A stretch of 64,000 nt of DNA from Pseudocitrobacter cyperus (GCF_039889165.1 NZ_JAYMYY010000004.1:62001-126000), one strand, 5' to 3'; numbered from the stretch's first letter, positions 8,753 through 18,124 are shown. Program-made: numbers and translations. The notes: generated from the sequence alone by a model not told the origin.

Positions 8753-9352
8753 TCAAAGCGGCGAGTCGGTGCTTATCTCATCCAGTGACAAATGAAAGCT
8801 CGGCACAAACACATCCATAAAGTAATCCATCTCTTCACTGCGGCGTTCAGAGAGCGTTTTCTCCAGACGGCCCTTTGCCAGTAAAAACTCGTTATTTCCG
8901 GCGGACAACTCTTCCAGGCACTTCAGATAAGCGCACAGCGCGTCGGCCTGCTTGACCAGCGATTTCTCTTCCTCGCTGTACTGATGCTCATCGATCAATG
9001 GCGCAAAAATATCCTGTAGCTCTTCTGGCACCATTTCGACCAGTTTCTGCTGGGCAATCTTTTCGATGGCCTTATATTCCTGGGCGATCTGTGAGTTGAA
9101 GTATTTCACTGGGGTCGGTAGATCACCGGTAAGCACTTCAGACGCATCGTGATACATCGCCAGTAGCGCAATGCGCTCGGCGTTAACTTTCCCGCCAAAT
9201 TTACGGTTTTTGATGGCAGCCAGCGCGTGGGCAACCATCGCCACCTGCAAACTGTGTTCAGAGACGTTTTCCGTGCGCACGTTACGCATCAGCGGCCAGC
9301 GGTTGATTAATTTCAGGCGGGAGAGGTGGGCAAAAAAATGACTCTGATTCAT
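8753..9352 (-). CDS. yfbR: 5'-deoxynucleotidase YfbR (HD domain)
   Basis: Hydrolyses deoxyribonucleoside 5'-monophosphates to nucleoside and phosphate. The 199 residues match E. coli YfbR throughout. HD-domain metal ligands are visible: H33 in VSEHSLQ, and H68-D69 in AMYHDASEV, followed by GDLPTPVKY; an aspartate in KQADALCAY completes the set. It lies behind alaA on the same strand, with an inverted repeat in the 77-bp spacer. It convergently meets yfbS. Confidence 0.96.
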   Translation of the reverse strand: MNQSHFFAHLSRLKLINRWPLMRNVRTENVSEHSLQVAMVAHALAAIKNRKFGGKVNAERIALLAMYHDASEVLTGDLPTPVKYFNSQIAQEYKAIEKIAQQKLVEMVPEELQDIFAPLIDEHQYSEEEKSLVKQADALCAYLKCLEELSAGNNEFLLAKGRLEKTLSERRSEEMDYFMDVFVPSFHLSLDEISTDSPL

Positions 9353-9356
9353 AACA

Positions 9357-9384
9357 ACCCTTACTCGGTAACATCAGTAAGGGT
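9357..9384. repeat. Inverted repeat between alaA and yfbR
   Basis: ACCCTTACT and AGTAAGGGT pair perfectly around a 10-nt loop, immediately upstream of the yfbR start. No strong T-run follows, so it may be an attenuator-like or protein-binding site rather than a strong terminator. Confidence 0.5.
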
Positions 9385-9429
9385 CATTGTGCGCAGAGAT
9401 GACTGCCGGATGCAAATCCGGCCAGTGTT

Positions 9430-10647
9430 TTACGCCTGACGGTAGCCCGACAGGAAACGGCCAAAGCGGGTGATCGACATTTCCAGATCGTCAAGGCGCG
9501 GCAGAGTGACGATTCGCACGTGATCCGGCCACGGCCAGTTGAATGCGGTACCCTGAACCAGCAGTACTTTCTCCTGCAGCAGGAAATCGAGCACCATTTT
9601 CTGATCGTCGTGGATGTTGAAGCGTTTCGCATCAATTTTCGGGAACATATAGAGCGCGCCGTCAGGCTTAACGCAGGAAACGCCAGGGATCTCGTTGATG
9701 AGCTCCCACGCGCGGTTGCGTTGCTCATACAGGCGACCGCCCGGGACGATAAATTCGCTGATACTCTGATAGCCGCCGAGCGCTGTCTGGATAGCGTGTT
9801 GTGCCGGAACGTTCGCGCACAAACGCATGGAAGCCAGCATTTCCAGCCCCTCAATATACCCTTTAGCGTGTTTTTTCGGCCCGTTAAGTACCATCCAGCC
9901 CTGGCGGAAGCCCGCGACGCGGTAGGTTTTTGACAGGCCGTTAAACGTCACGGTCAGTAAATCAGGCGCCAGTGCAGCGATAGAGTGGTGCTGGGCGTGA
10001 TCGTAGAGGATCTTATCGTAGATTTCGTCGGCAAAGATAATCAGATTATGTTCGCGGGCGATCTCAACGATCTCCTGCAGCAGCTCTTTTGAGTAAACCG
10101 CGCCGGTTGGGTTATTTGGGTTAATAATCACGATTCCGCGCGTGCGTGGGGTGATTTTGGCGCGGATATCGTCGAGATCGGGGAACCAGCCTGCGGATTC
10201 GTCACACAGATAATGCACCGCTTTGCCGCTGGAAAGCGACACGGCCGCCGTCCACAGCGGGTAGTCTGGTGCGGGAACCAGCATTTCATCACCGCTATTC
10301 AGCAGTGCCTGCATTGCCTGCACAATGAGTTCAGATACGCCATTGCCGATATAAATATCTTCTACCGTCACGTCACGCATACCGCGCGCCTGGTAGTGCT
10401 GCATGATGGCTTTGCGGGCAGAGTAGAGCCCTTTGGAATCGCAATAACCTTGCGCTGTTGGCAGGTTGCGGATCACATCAACCAGAATTTCATCCGGCGC
10501 GTCAAACCCGAAAGGAGCCGGGTTGCCGATGTTGAGTTTCAGAACTTTGTTGCCTTCTTCCTCAAGGCGTTTGGCCTCTTTCAGAACCGGGCCACGGATG
10601 TCATAACAGACGTTGTCTAACTTACTGGATTTTTCGATGGGGGACAT
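9430..10647 (-). CDS. alaA: Glutamate-pyruvate aminotransferase AlaA
   Basis: A PLP-dependent class I aminotransferase that makes alanine from pyruvate and glutamate. The 405 residues match E. coli AlaA (YfbQ). The PLP lysine is K240 in FNGLSKTYRVAG, with the preceding INPNNPTGA and FADEIYDKI motifs and the arginine region GFRQGW. It is divergent from lrhA across a long AT-rich gap. Regulation by Lrp is known in E. coli but no site was identified here. Confidence 0.97.
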   Translation of the reverse strand: MSPIEKSSKLDNVCYDIRGPVLKEAKRLEEEGNKVLKLNIGNPAPFGFDAPDEILVDVIRNLPTAQGYCDSKGLYSARKAIMQHYQARGMRDVTVEDIYIGNGVSELIVQAMQALLNSGDEMLVPAPDYPLWTAAVSLSSGKAVHYLCDESAGWFPDLDDIRAKITPRTRGIVIINPNNPTGAVYSKELLQEIVEIAREHNLIIFADEIYDKILYDHAQHHSIAALAPDLLTVTFNGLSKTYRVAGFRQGWMVLNGPKKHAKGYIEGLEMLASMRLCANVPAQHAIQTALGGYQSISEFIVPGGRLYEQRNRAWELINEIPGVSCVKPDGALYMFPKIDAKRFNIHDDQKMVLDFLLQEKVLLVQGTAFNWPWPDHVRIVTLPRLDDLEMSITRFGRFLSGYRQA

Positions 10648-11581
10648 GAACCTTAACCTTTTTCGCTGTTATCGCCACTCCCTGCCATGGAAGTCAGCCC
10701 GGAATAATGTACTCCCCATTACCGGGGTTTTGAAGGGTCAACAGGAGAAGATTTTGTCCTTTTTAAGGTTTTAGTGCATTGTTTTTCTCTATGGATTCGC
10801 GATGTGAATGATTGTATGTTTTGTTAATCCACGTCTTTGTGGTTCCTTATGTTGATCTTGTATGGATTTGTGGTTGTTTTGTCTAATTAAAAACCAAACA
10901 GTTAAAGCAGGCGTAAAAAGTGCCGTGATATACTTTAGCAATGCTTTAGTAATATTAATTGTGAATGAAAACATAAAACGTAGTCATCATGGCTAATACA
11001 TTTCTCTGTAAATTCAGTGTTAATCATTGTTAATGAACGTCTGAGGGCTACATTAATGTTTTATTTTAAATTGCAAAGTAATCATTAAGAATTGTTAGTT
11101 TTATTAAAGCATTCTGATTTTAATGGGGTTTTTGTTTTGAGATCTTACTTATTAATACTTATAAATATAATGGTTTTGGGTTAGGATATTGATGTTAACG
11201 CAGAGTTTCATTCAACAAACAGGTTGATGATTATCGCTATAAACATGACAACACACTGTAATTAAACAGTTTTTAAACGTTTGTTCCATTCCGGTATTAT
11301 TGGCGTATCAGCGTTATATTGATTCGTTATCTGTCCGGTTTTTTTGCACGAGCTCACAGAATGGTACTGAGAAAAATAGTCTCACGCCTGATGAAAAACA
11401 CTTAATCGCAGAGGGGACTGTCACCCGATGGGAGGCAGACAATTTTAATGTAATATCGCTTCGTCAGGCAGTTTTTCGGTTGTTTCATACCGAGGAATGA
11501 GCTTTTAAAAGGATTGGCCTGATTTTAGAGCGCAGCATCAATAAGGCAGGTTCGCTTTAGCGGCCTGTGCGAGTGAATAAT
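10648..11581. promoter_or_regulatory. Long AT-rich alaA-lrhA intergenic region
   Basis: About 930 bp without a convincing gene. It is strongly A+T-rich, especially 10780-11260, in contrast with the GC-rich genes around it, as expected for a region bound by H-NS, StpA or IHF. A short stem CCCC-ATTAC-GGGG followed by T residues (10714-10730) lies close to alaA. A 66-codon frame at 11300-11500 starts with TTG and lacks a ribosome binding site. In E. coli the lrhA promoter also sits in a long upstream region and is autoregulated; RcsB also acts on lrhA there. No exact promoter could be assigned. Confidence 0.5.
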
Positions 11582-12523
11582 ATGATAAATGCAAATCGTC
11601 CGATACTGAATCTCGACCTCGATCTGCTGAGAACCTTTGTTGCGGTCGCTGATTTAAGCACTTTTGCCGCAGCAGCAGCAGCCGTCTGTCGTACCCAATC
11701 CGCCGTTAGTCAGCAAATGCAACGGCTTGAACAACTTGTTGGCAAAGAACTTTTTGCCCGCCATGGCCGTAACAAGCTGTTGACCGAGCACGGCATCCAG
11801 CTTTTGGGCTATGCGCGGAAAATACTGCGCTTTAATGATGAAGCCTGTACTTCGCTGATGTTCAGTACCCTACAAGGGCAGTTGACCATTGGTTCATCTG
11901 ATGAATCTGCCGATACCATCCTGCCGTTTTTATTAAACCGTATTAGCTCCGCCTGGCCGAAGCTTGGGCTGGATGTGCGGGTGAAACGACACGCGGACAT
12001 GGCCGACATGCTCCACAAAAATGAAGTTGATATGGTACTCACCACGCACCGTATTGACGCTTTTCATTCTACGGTGTTGCGCACCTCGCCAACGCTCTGG
12101 TATTGCGCCGCAGAGTTCGCCCTACGTCCGGGGGAGCCGGTTCCGCTGGTTCTTCTCGACGACCCAAGCCCCTTCCGCGATATGATCATCTCGACGCTGG
12201 ATGCCGCAAAGGTGCCATGGCGTCTGGCGTATGTGGCGTCCACGCCATCTGCGGTGCGGGCGGCAGTCAAAGCGGGGTTGGGCGTAACCGCGCGCCCGGT
12301 AGAGATGATGAGCCCAGAACTGCGCGTACTTGGACGAGCAGATAAGATGCCAGTGTTGCCAGACACTGAATATTTACTAAGCTGTAATACGCAGAACCCC
12401 AATGAATTAATGCTAATGATCTTCCAGTCGGTAGAGACCAGTATCACGCCCTGGGCGCAAAGCACTGTCTATACCCTCGAAGGAGGAGATAATTCCCCTG
12501 GTGAGGATGAGGTCATTGAGTAA
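11582..12523 (+). CDS. lrhA: LysR-type regulator LrhA (motility and RpoS control)
   Basis: A LysR-family DNA-binding regulator of 313 residues. The N-terminal winged helix-turn-helix contains FAAAAAAVCRTQSAVSQQ at about residues 25-42, and the periplasmic-binding-like effector domain follows. In E. coli LrhA represses flhDC and lowers RpoS through sprE/rssB. ATG 11582 is used because the N-terminus then begins MINANRPILNLDLD as in E. coli; a GTG at 11567 would add five residues without family support. The C-terminal 60 residues differ most from the E. coli protein. A strong terminator follows. Confidence 0.95.
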   Translation: MINANRPILNLDLDLLRTFVAVADLSTFAAAAAAVCRTQSAVSQQMQRLEQLVGKELFARHGRNKLLTEHGIQLLGYARKILRFNDEACTSLMFSTLQGQLTIGSSDESADTILPFLLNRISSAWPKLGLDVRVKRHADMADMLHKNEVDMVLTTHRIDAFHSTVLRTSPTLWYCAAEFALRPGEPVPLVLLDDPSPFRDMIISTLDAAKVPWRLAYVASTPSAVRAAVKAGLGVTARPVEMMSPELRVLGRADKMPVLPDTEYLLSCNTQNPNELMLMIFQSVETSITPWAQSTVYTLEGGDNSPGEDEVIE

Positions 12524-12560
12524 CATTCTTGCAGAAAACTGGTAACAAATTGTAAGTGCA

Positions 12561-12605
12561 AAAAAGAGCCACTGGCCTGTAAAAATGTGCCAGTGGCTTT
12601 TTTTT
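12561..12605 (+). terminator. Strong terminator behind lrhA
   Basis: A-rich lead, AGCCACTGGC pairing with GCCAGTGGCT, then eight or more T residues. Confidence 0.88.
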
Positions 12606-13160
12606 CATCTGTGCTTAAGTATTTTGCAATTACTACCGATTACTATTGTTAATACTATCAGTGCATTATTAGGGGAGTTGTTGATCAATCGGGTAATAGT
12701 GATCCACTTTTAACATATCCTGCTAATGTTAAAAAAACGGTTTTTTTGTTGCTGTTTTTTGGGTCGAATTAACAGAACCGTGTTGTAGATCAAGAAAATA
12801 CTCCTCCAGGGGGGGAGGAATCGTGTGAAATTCCTGTCAAAATAGAAGGGTAATTAGTGTTATTGCACGAAAACGGACACGATTCACCAGCACTCAATCC
12901 GGAGGGTGACATGATTCGAAATGTCTCAAAGGGCACGTAATGTTAATGAAATGGAATTGATGTAAATTAATGTGATGAAACCTTTGTTAAAGTTGACAAA
13001 AGGTTATCGAAAGGAGTAAAAAACCTCAAATTTTTTCGGTCTATGCTCTGCTTCTGGCCGTTTTGCTGGTTTTTTAATCCTCCCCATGAATCGATGTAGC
13101 GTTCATATCTGCCAGTAAGAGCAGAGCCTTAAACGCCACTTATTTGGTAAAGCTTTGCGT
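12606..13160 (+). promoter_or_regulatory. nuo operon promoter and leader region
   Basis: A long leader before nuoA with no gene. Possible signals: a NarL-type heptamer TACTCCT at 12799-12805, beginning 3 nt before and overlapping a GC-rich palindrome (TCCTCC 12802-12807 with GGAGGA 12814-12819), and a TTGACA at 12993-12998 that could be a -35 box. In E. coli nuo is controlled by ArcA, NarL, FNR, IHF and Fis from a similarly long upstream region. The individual sites are inference. Confidence 0.45.
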
Positions 13161-13601
13161 ATGTCAACATCCACTGAAATCATCGCTCATCATTGGGCTT
13201 TCGCTATTTTCCTGATCATCGCCATCGGCCTGTGCTGCCTGATGCTCATCGGCGGCTGGTATCTTGGCGGCCGCGCGCGCGCAAGAAGCAAAAACACGCC
13301 GTTCGAATCGGGGATCGACTCTGTAGGTACCGCACGCCTGCGTATGTCTGCGAAGTTCTATCTGGTCGCCATGTTCTTCGTCATCTTTGACGTGGAAGCG
13401 CTCTACCTCTTCGCCTGGTCAACCTCTATCCGCGAAAGTGGCTGGGTAGGGTTTGTCGAAGCCGCAATTTTCATTTTGGTGCTACTGGCTGGTCTGGTTT
13501 ACCTCGTTCGTGTTGGCGCACTTGACTGGACGCCTGCGCGTTCTCGCCGCACCCTGGTTAACTCCGATACTGACAGCGTCACTAACCGTAATACGCAGTA
13601 A
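13161..13601 (+). CDS. nuoA: NADH-quinone oxidoreductase subunit A
   Basis: A small membrane subunit of complex I, about 146 residues with three transmembrane helices (about 15-38, 68-90, 98-120). The loop between helices 1 and 2 holds the conserved segment FESGIDSVGTARLR, and FFVIFDVEALYLF contains the conserved acidic residues of helix 2. The ATG at 13161 gives MSTSTEIIAHHW; E. coli NuoA begins two residues earlier, where this sequence has TTG (13155), so either start is possible. It opens the 13-gene nuo operon. Confidence 0.94.
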   Translation: MSTSTEIIAHHWAFAIFLIIAIGLCCLMLIGGWYLGGRARARSKNTPFESGIDSVGTARLRMSAKFYLVAMFFVIFDVEALYLFAWSTSIRESGWVGFVEAAIFILVLLAGLVYLVRVGALDWTPARSRRTLVNSDTDSVTNRNTQ

Positions 13602-13616
13602 AAGCGAGGCAATAAG

Positions 13617-14291
13617 ATGGATTATACGCTCACCCGCATAGATCCTAACGGTGAGAACGACCGTTATCCCCTGCAAAAACAAGAGATTGTTACCGATCCC
13701 CTGGAGCAGGAAGTTAACAAAAGCGTGTACATGGGCAAGCTTGAACACGCGATGCACGATATGGTCAACTGGGGTCGCAAAAACTCAATCTGGCCTTACA
13801 ACTTTGGTCTCTCTTGCTGCTACGTTGAGATGGTGACGTCATTCACGGCTGTGCATGACGTGGCGCGTTTTGGTGCGGAAGTTCTGCGTGCTTCCCCGCG
13901 TCAGGCTGACCTGATGGTGGTAGCGGGAACCTGCTTTACCAAGATGGCCCCGGTTATTCAGCGCCTGTACGAACAGATGCTGGAGCCGAAGTGGGTTATC
14001 TCCATGGGGGCCTGCGCCAACTCCGGCGGCATGTACGATATTTACTCTGTCGTGCAGGGCGTCGATAAGTTTATCCCGGTTGATGTTTACATCCCAGGCT
14101 GCCCGCCGCGTCCGGAGGCCTATATGCAGGCGCTGATGCTGCTGCAGGAGTCTATCGGTAAAGAGCGCCGCCCGCTGTCGTGGGTGGTGGGCGACCAGGG
14201 CGTTTATCGCGCCAACATGCAGTCGGAACGCGAGCGTAAACGCGGCGAACGAATTGCAGTGACGAATCTGCGCACGCCTGACGAGATTTAA
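13617..14291 (+). CDS. nuoB: NADH-quinone oxidoreductase subunit B (cluster N2)
   Basis: A peripheral-arm subunit of complex I that carries the terminal 4Fe-4S cluster N2, next to the quinone site. The four ligand cysteines are visible: the tandem pair C67-C68 in LSCCYVEM, C133 in MGACANSGGMYD, and C162 in IPGCPPRPEAY. Length is 224 residues (E. coli 220). It starts 15 bp behind nuoA and is translated from the same message. Confidence 0.97.
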   Translation: MDYTLTRIDPNGENDRYPLQKQEIVTDPLEQEVNKSVYMGKLEHAMHDMVNWGRKNSIWPYNFGLSCCYVEMVTSFTAVHDVARFGAEVLRASPRQADLMVVAGTCFTKMAPVIQRLYEQMLEPKWVISMGACANSGGMYDIYSVVQGVDKFIPVDVYIPGCPPRPEAYMQALMLLQESIGKERRPLSWVVGDQGVYRANMQSERERKRGERIAVTNLRTPDEI

Positions 14292-14377
14292 TTTGCGCCT
14301 GCGGGCGGGATAAAAACTTCGCAAATCAATCTACTACAACGCGAAGCCCTGTCAGCAGTCACCACGGACCTTTTGCA

Positions 14378-16183
14378 ATGGTGAACAATATGACCGATTT
14401 AACCGCGCATGACGCAGCCGTTTGGCTTACCCGCGATCACCTTGATGATCCGGTCATCATGGAGCTGCGCAACCGTTTTGGGCCGGATGCTTTTACCGTT
14501 CAGGCGACCCGCACCGGGGTTCCCGTCGTTTGGGTCAAGCGCGAACAACTGCTGGAAGTCGGCGACTTCCTGAAGAAACTGCCTAAGCCTTACGTCATGC
14601 TGTTTGATTTACACGGCATGGACGAACGTCTTCGCACGCACCGCCAGGGTTTGCCCGCGGCGGATTTTTCCGTTTTCTATCACCTGATCTCCATTGAACG
14701 TAATAGCGATATTATGCTCAAGGTGGCCTTGTCTGAAAACGACCTCAACGTGCCGACCTTCACCAAGCTTTTCCCGAACGCCAACTGGTATGAGCGTGAA
14801 ACCTGGGAGATGTTTGGCATTACTTTCAATGGCCACCCGAATCTGCGTCGCATCATGATGCCGAATACCTGGGAAGGCCACCCGCTGCGTAAAGATTATC
14901 CGGCGCGCGCTACCGAATTTGATCCGTTTGAACTGACCAAAGCCAAACAGGATCTGGAGATGGAAGCGCTGACCTTCAAACCGGAAGAGTGGGGGATGAA
15001 GCGCGGGACTGAAAACGAGGACTTTATGTTCCTCAACCTCGGCCCGAACCACCCGTCTGCGCACGGTGCATTCCGTATTATCCTGCAGCTTGATGGCGAA
15101 GAGATCGTCGACTGCGTGCCGGACGTGGGCTACCACCACCGTGGCGCGGAGAAAATGGGTGAGCGCCAGTCCTGGCACAGCTACATTCCGTATACCGACC
15201 GTATCGAGTACCTTGGTGGTTGCGTCAACGAAATGCCATACGTACTGGCCGTTGAAAAACTGGCGGGGATCACTGTACCGGAGAGGGTTAACGTTATTCG
15301 CGTGATGCTCTCCGAACTGTTCCGCATCAACAGCCACCTGCTCTATATCTCTACGTTTATTCAGGACGTCGGCGCGATGACGCCGGTATTCTTTGCCTTT
15401 ACCGATCGTCAGAAAATCTACGATCTGGTGGAAGCGATTACCGGTTTCCGTATGCACCCGGCTTGGTTCCGCATCGGCGGCGTAGCGCACGACCTGCCGA
15501 AAGGCTGGGATCGCCTGCTGCGCGAGTTCCTGGAGTGGATGCCGAAGCGTCTCGACTCTTACGAGAAAGCTGCGCTGCGTAACACCATCCTGATTGGCCG
15601 CTCTAAAGGCGTTGCTGCCTATACCGCGAAAGAAGCGCTGGAGTGGGGCACCACCGGTGCTGGCCTGCGCGCGACCGGTATCGGCTTCGACGTGCGTAAA
15701 TGGCGTCCGTATTCTGGCTATGAAAACTTTGACTTCGAAATCCCGACCGGCGGTGGCGTTTCTGACTGCTACACCCGCGTGATGCTGAAAGTGGAAGAGC
15801 TGCGCCAGAGCCTGCGTATTCTTCAGCAGTGCCTCGACAACATGCCGGAAGGCCCGTTCAAAGCGGATCACCCGCTGACCACGCCGCCACCGAAAGAGCG
15901 CACGCTGCAACATATCGAAACCCTGATCACCCACTTCCTGCAGGTTTCCTGGGGCCCGGTCATGCCGGCGCAGGAGTCGTTCCAGATGGTGGAAGCGACC
16001 AAGGGTATTAACAGTTACTACCTGACCAGCGACGGCAGCACCATGAGCTACCGCACCCGTATCCGCACGCCGAGCTATGCGCACCTGCAGCAGATCCCGT
16101 CGGCTATTCGTGGCAGCCTGGTATCAGACCTTATCGTCTATCTGGGTAGTATCGATTTTGTTATGTCAGACGTGGACCGCTAA
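14378..16183 (+). CDS. nuoCD: NADH-quinone oxidoreductase fused subunit C/D
   Basis: A 601-residue fusion of the 30-kDa (NuoC) and 49-kDa (NuoD) subunits, as in E. coli and its relatives; many other bacteria have separate genes. The NuoC part spans about residues 1-190 (ERETWEMFGI, HPLRKDYP). The NuoD part starts near 210 with FLNLGPNHPSAHGA and includes YHHRGAEKMGE and the C-terminal DVDR end. NuoD lines the quinone cavity with NuoB. An 86-bp spacer separates it from nuoB and only 2 bp separate it from nuoE. Confidence 0.97.
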   Translation: MVNNMTDLTAHDAAVWLTRDHLDDPVIMELRNRFGPDAFTVQATRTGVPVVWVKREQLLEVGDFLKKLPKPYVMLFDLHGMDERLRTHRQGLPAADFSVFYHLISIERNSDIMLKVALSENDLNVPTFTKLFPNANWYERETWEMFGITFNGHPNLRRIMMPNTWEGHPLRKDYPARATEFDPFELTKAKQDLEMEALTFKPEEWGMKRGTENEDFMFLNLGPNHPSAHGAFRIILQLDGEEIVDCVPDVGYHHRGAEKMGERQSWHSYIPYTDRIEYLGGCVNEMPYVLAVEKLAGITVPERVNVIRVMLSELFRINSHLLYISTFIQDVGAMTPVFFAFTDRQKIYDLVEAITGFRMHPAWFRIGGVAHDLPKGWDRLLREFLEWMPKRLDSYEKAALRNTILIGRSKGVAAYTAKEALEWGTTGAGLRATGIGFDVRKWRPYSGYENFDFEIPTGGGVSDCYTRVMLKVEELRQSLRILQQCLDNMPEGPFKADHPLTTPPPKERTLQHIETLITHFLQVSWGPVMPAQESFQMVEATKGINSYYLTSDGSTMSYRTRIRTPSYAHLQQIPSAIRGSLVSDLIVYLGSIDFVMSDVDR

Positions 16184-16185
16184 TT

Positions 16186-16686
16186 ATGCACGAGAATCAA
16201 CAACCACAAACCGAGGCTTTTGAGCTGAGTGCGGCAGAGCGTGAAGCGATTGAGCACGAGAAGCACCATTACGAAGACCCGCGTGCGGCGTCCATCGAAG
16301 CGCTGAAAATCGTTCAGAAACAGCGCGGCTGGGTGCCGGACGGCGCAATCCACGCGATCGCCGATGTGCTGGGTATTCCGGCAAGCGACGTCGAGGGCGT
16401 GGCAACGTTCTACAGCCAGATCTTCCGCCAGCCGGTAGGCCGCCACGTGATCCGCTACTGCGACAGCGTGGTGTGTCACATCACCGGTTATCAGGGGATC
16501 CAGGCGGCGCTGGAGCAAAAGCTCAACATCAAACCGGGGCAGACGACTTTTGACGGTCGCTTTACGCTGCTGCCGACCTGCTGCCTGGGGAACTGCGATA
16601 AAGGGCCGAACATGATGATTGATGAGGATACTCACAGCCATCTGACGCCGGAAGCCATTCCTGAACTACTGGAGCGGTATAAATGA
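16186..16686 (+). CDS. nuoE: NADH-quinone oxidoreductase subunit E (2Fe-2S, N1a)
   Basis: A 166-residue thioredoxin-like 2Fe-2S protein of the NADH dehydrogenase module. Cluster N1a ligands are C92 and C97 (YCDSVVCH) and C133 and C137 (TCCLGNCDKGP), the expected C-x4-C and C-x3-C spacing. Its stop overlaps the nuoF start as ATGA, showing translational coupling with its partner subunit. Confidence 0.97.
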   Translation: MHENQQPQTEAFELSAAEREAIEHEKHHYEDPRAASIEALKIVQKQRGWVPDGAIHAIADVLGIPASDVEGVATFYSQIFRQPVGRHVIRYCDSVVCHITGYQGIQAALEQKLNIKPGQTTFDGRFTLLPTCCLGNCDKGPNMMIDEDTHSHLTPEAIPELLERYK

Positions 16687-18020
16687 AAAACGTTATCCGT
16701 ACTCCCGAAACGCATCCGCTGACCTGGCGTCTGCGTGATGACAAACAGCCCGTGTGGCTGGACGAATACCGTAGCAAAAACGGCTATGAAGGCGCGCGTA
16801 AAGCGCTGCTGGGGCTCTCCCCGGATGAAATCGTCAATCAGGTGAAAGACGCCGGCCTGAAGGGGCGCGGCGGCGCAGGCTTTTCCACTGGCCTGAAGTG
16901 GAGCCTGATGCCGAAAGACGAATCCATGAATATCCGTTACCTGCTGTGTAACGCCGATGAAATGGAGCCGGGCACCTACAAAGACCGTCTGCTGATGGAG
17001 CAACTGCCGCACCTGCTGGTGGAAGGCATGCTCATTTCTGCATTTGCGCTGAAAGCGTATCGCGGCTACATCTTCCTGCGTGGTGAATACGTTGAAGCGG
17101 CGGTGCATCTGCGTCGTGCGATTGCTGAAGCAACCGAAGCGGGTCTGCTTGGCAAAAACATCATGGGCACCGGGTTTGATTTCGAGCTGTTTGTGCACAC
17201 CGGGGCAGGGCGTTACATCTGCGGTGAAGAAACGGCGCTGATCAACTCGCTGGAAGGGCGTCGTGCCAACCCGCGTTCCAAGCCGCCGTTCCCGGCGACC
17301 TCTGGCGCGTGGGGCAAACCGACCTGCGTTAACAACGTGGAAACCCTGTGCAACGTTCCCGCGATTCTCGCCAACGGCGTGGAGTGGTACCAGAACATCT
17401 CTACAAGCAAAGATGCGGGTACCAAGCTGATGGGCTTCTCCGGTCGGGTGAAAAATCCGGGCCTGTGGGAACTGCCGTTCGGCACCACCGCGCGTGAAAT
17501 CCTCGAAGATTACGCGGGCGGCATGCGTGATGGCCTGAAATTCAAAGCCTGGCAGCCAGGCGGCGCGGGGACTGACTTCCTTACCGAAGCGCACCTCGAC
17601 CTGCCAATGGAGTTCGAAAGCATTGGTAAAGCAGGCAGCCGTCTGGGTACGGCGCTGGCGATGGCCGTCGACCATGAAATTGGCATGGTAGGCCTGGTGC
17701 GTAACCTGGAAGAGTTCTTCGCCCGTGAGTCCTGCGGCTGGTGTACGCCATGCCGTGATGGCCTGCCGTGGAGCGTGAAAATTCTGCGCGCGCTGGAGCG
17801 TGGCGAAGGTCAACCGGGCGATATCGAGACACTTGAGCAACTGTGTCGATTCCTGGGCCCGGGTAAAACATTCTGTGCGCACGCACCTGGCGCGGTAGAG
17901 CCGTTACAGAGCGCGATTAAATACTTCCGCGAAGAATTTGAAGCGGGCATCAAGCAGCAGTTCAGCAATACCCATGCGATCCATGGGATTCAGCCGAACC
18001 TGCTTAAGACGCGCTGGTAA
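16683..18020 (+). CDS. nuoF: NADH-quinone oxidoreductase subunit F (NADH/FMN site)
   Basis: The subunit that oxidises NADH with FMN and passes electrons to a 4Fe-4S cluster (N3). The glycine-rich NADH/FMN motif GRGGAGF is at residues 61-67. The N3 ligands C351, C354 and C357 lie in ESCGWCTPC, and C398 in KTFCAHAPGA. Length is 445 residues, as in E. coli. A 156-bp spacer to nuoG, unusually wide for this operon, contains a long palindromic repeat. Confidence 0.97.
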   Translation: MKNVIRTPETHPLTWRLRDDKQPVWLDEYRSKNGYEGARKALLGLSPDEIVNQVKDAGLKGRGGAGFSTGLKWSLMPKDESMNIRYLLCNADEMEPGTYKDRLLMEQLPHLLVEGMLISAFALKAYRGYIFLRGEYVEAAVHLRRAIAEATEAGLLGKNIMGTGFDFELFVHTGAGRYICGEETALINSLEGRRANPRSKPPFPATSGAWGKPTCVNNVETLCNVPAILANGVEWYQNISTSKDAGTKLMGFSGRVKNPGLWELPFGTTAREILEDYAGGMRDGLKFKAWQPGGAGTDFLTEAHLDLPMEFESIGKAGSRLGTALAMAVDHEIGMVGLVRNLEEFFARESCGWCTPCRDGLPWSVKILRALERGEGQPGDIETLEQLCRFLGPGKTFCAHAPGAVEPLQSAIKYFREEFEAGIKQQFSNTHAIHGIQPNLLKTRW

Positions 18021-18030
18021 GAGACCCTTA

Positions 18031-18124
18031 CCCCTCACCCTAACCCTCTCCCCAAAGGGGAGAGGGGATGAGCCGGAACCGCTTTTCTCCCTCTCCCCTT
18101 TGGGGAGAGGGGCGGGGTGAGGGG
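18031..18124. repeat. 94-bp palindromic repeat, copy 1, between nuoF and nuoG
   Basis: The outer arms CCCCTCACCC and GGGGTGAGGGG enclose two further palindromes: CCCTCTCCCC-AAA-GGGGAGAGGGG and CTCTCCCC-TTT-GGGGAGAG. The whole can fold as one long stem or as two adjacent hairpins. A closely similar element lies at 54954-55035 between nrdA and nrdB. The type is a dispersed intergenic repeat, not an ERIC or REP consensus. Confidence 0.88.

Noticed and set aside
11300..11500. A 66-codon plus-strand frame in the alaA-lrhA gap
   Set aside because: TTG start, no ribosome binding site, no recognisable domain, in an AT-rich control region; kept only as a remote possibility.
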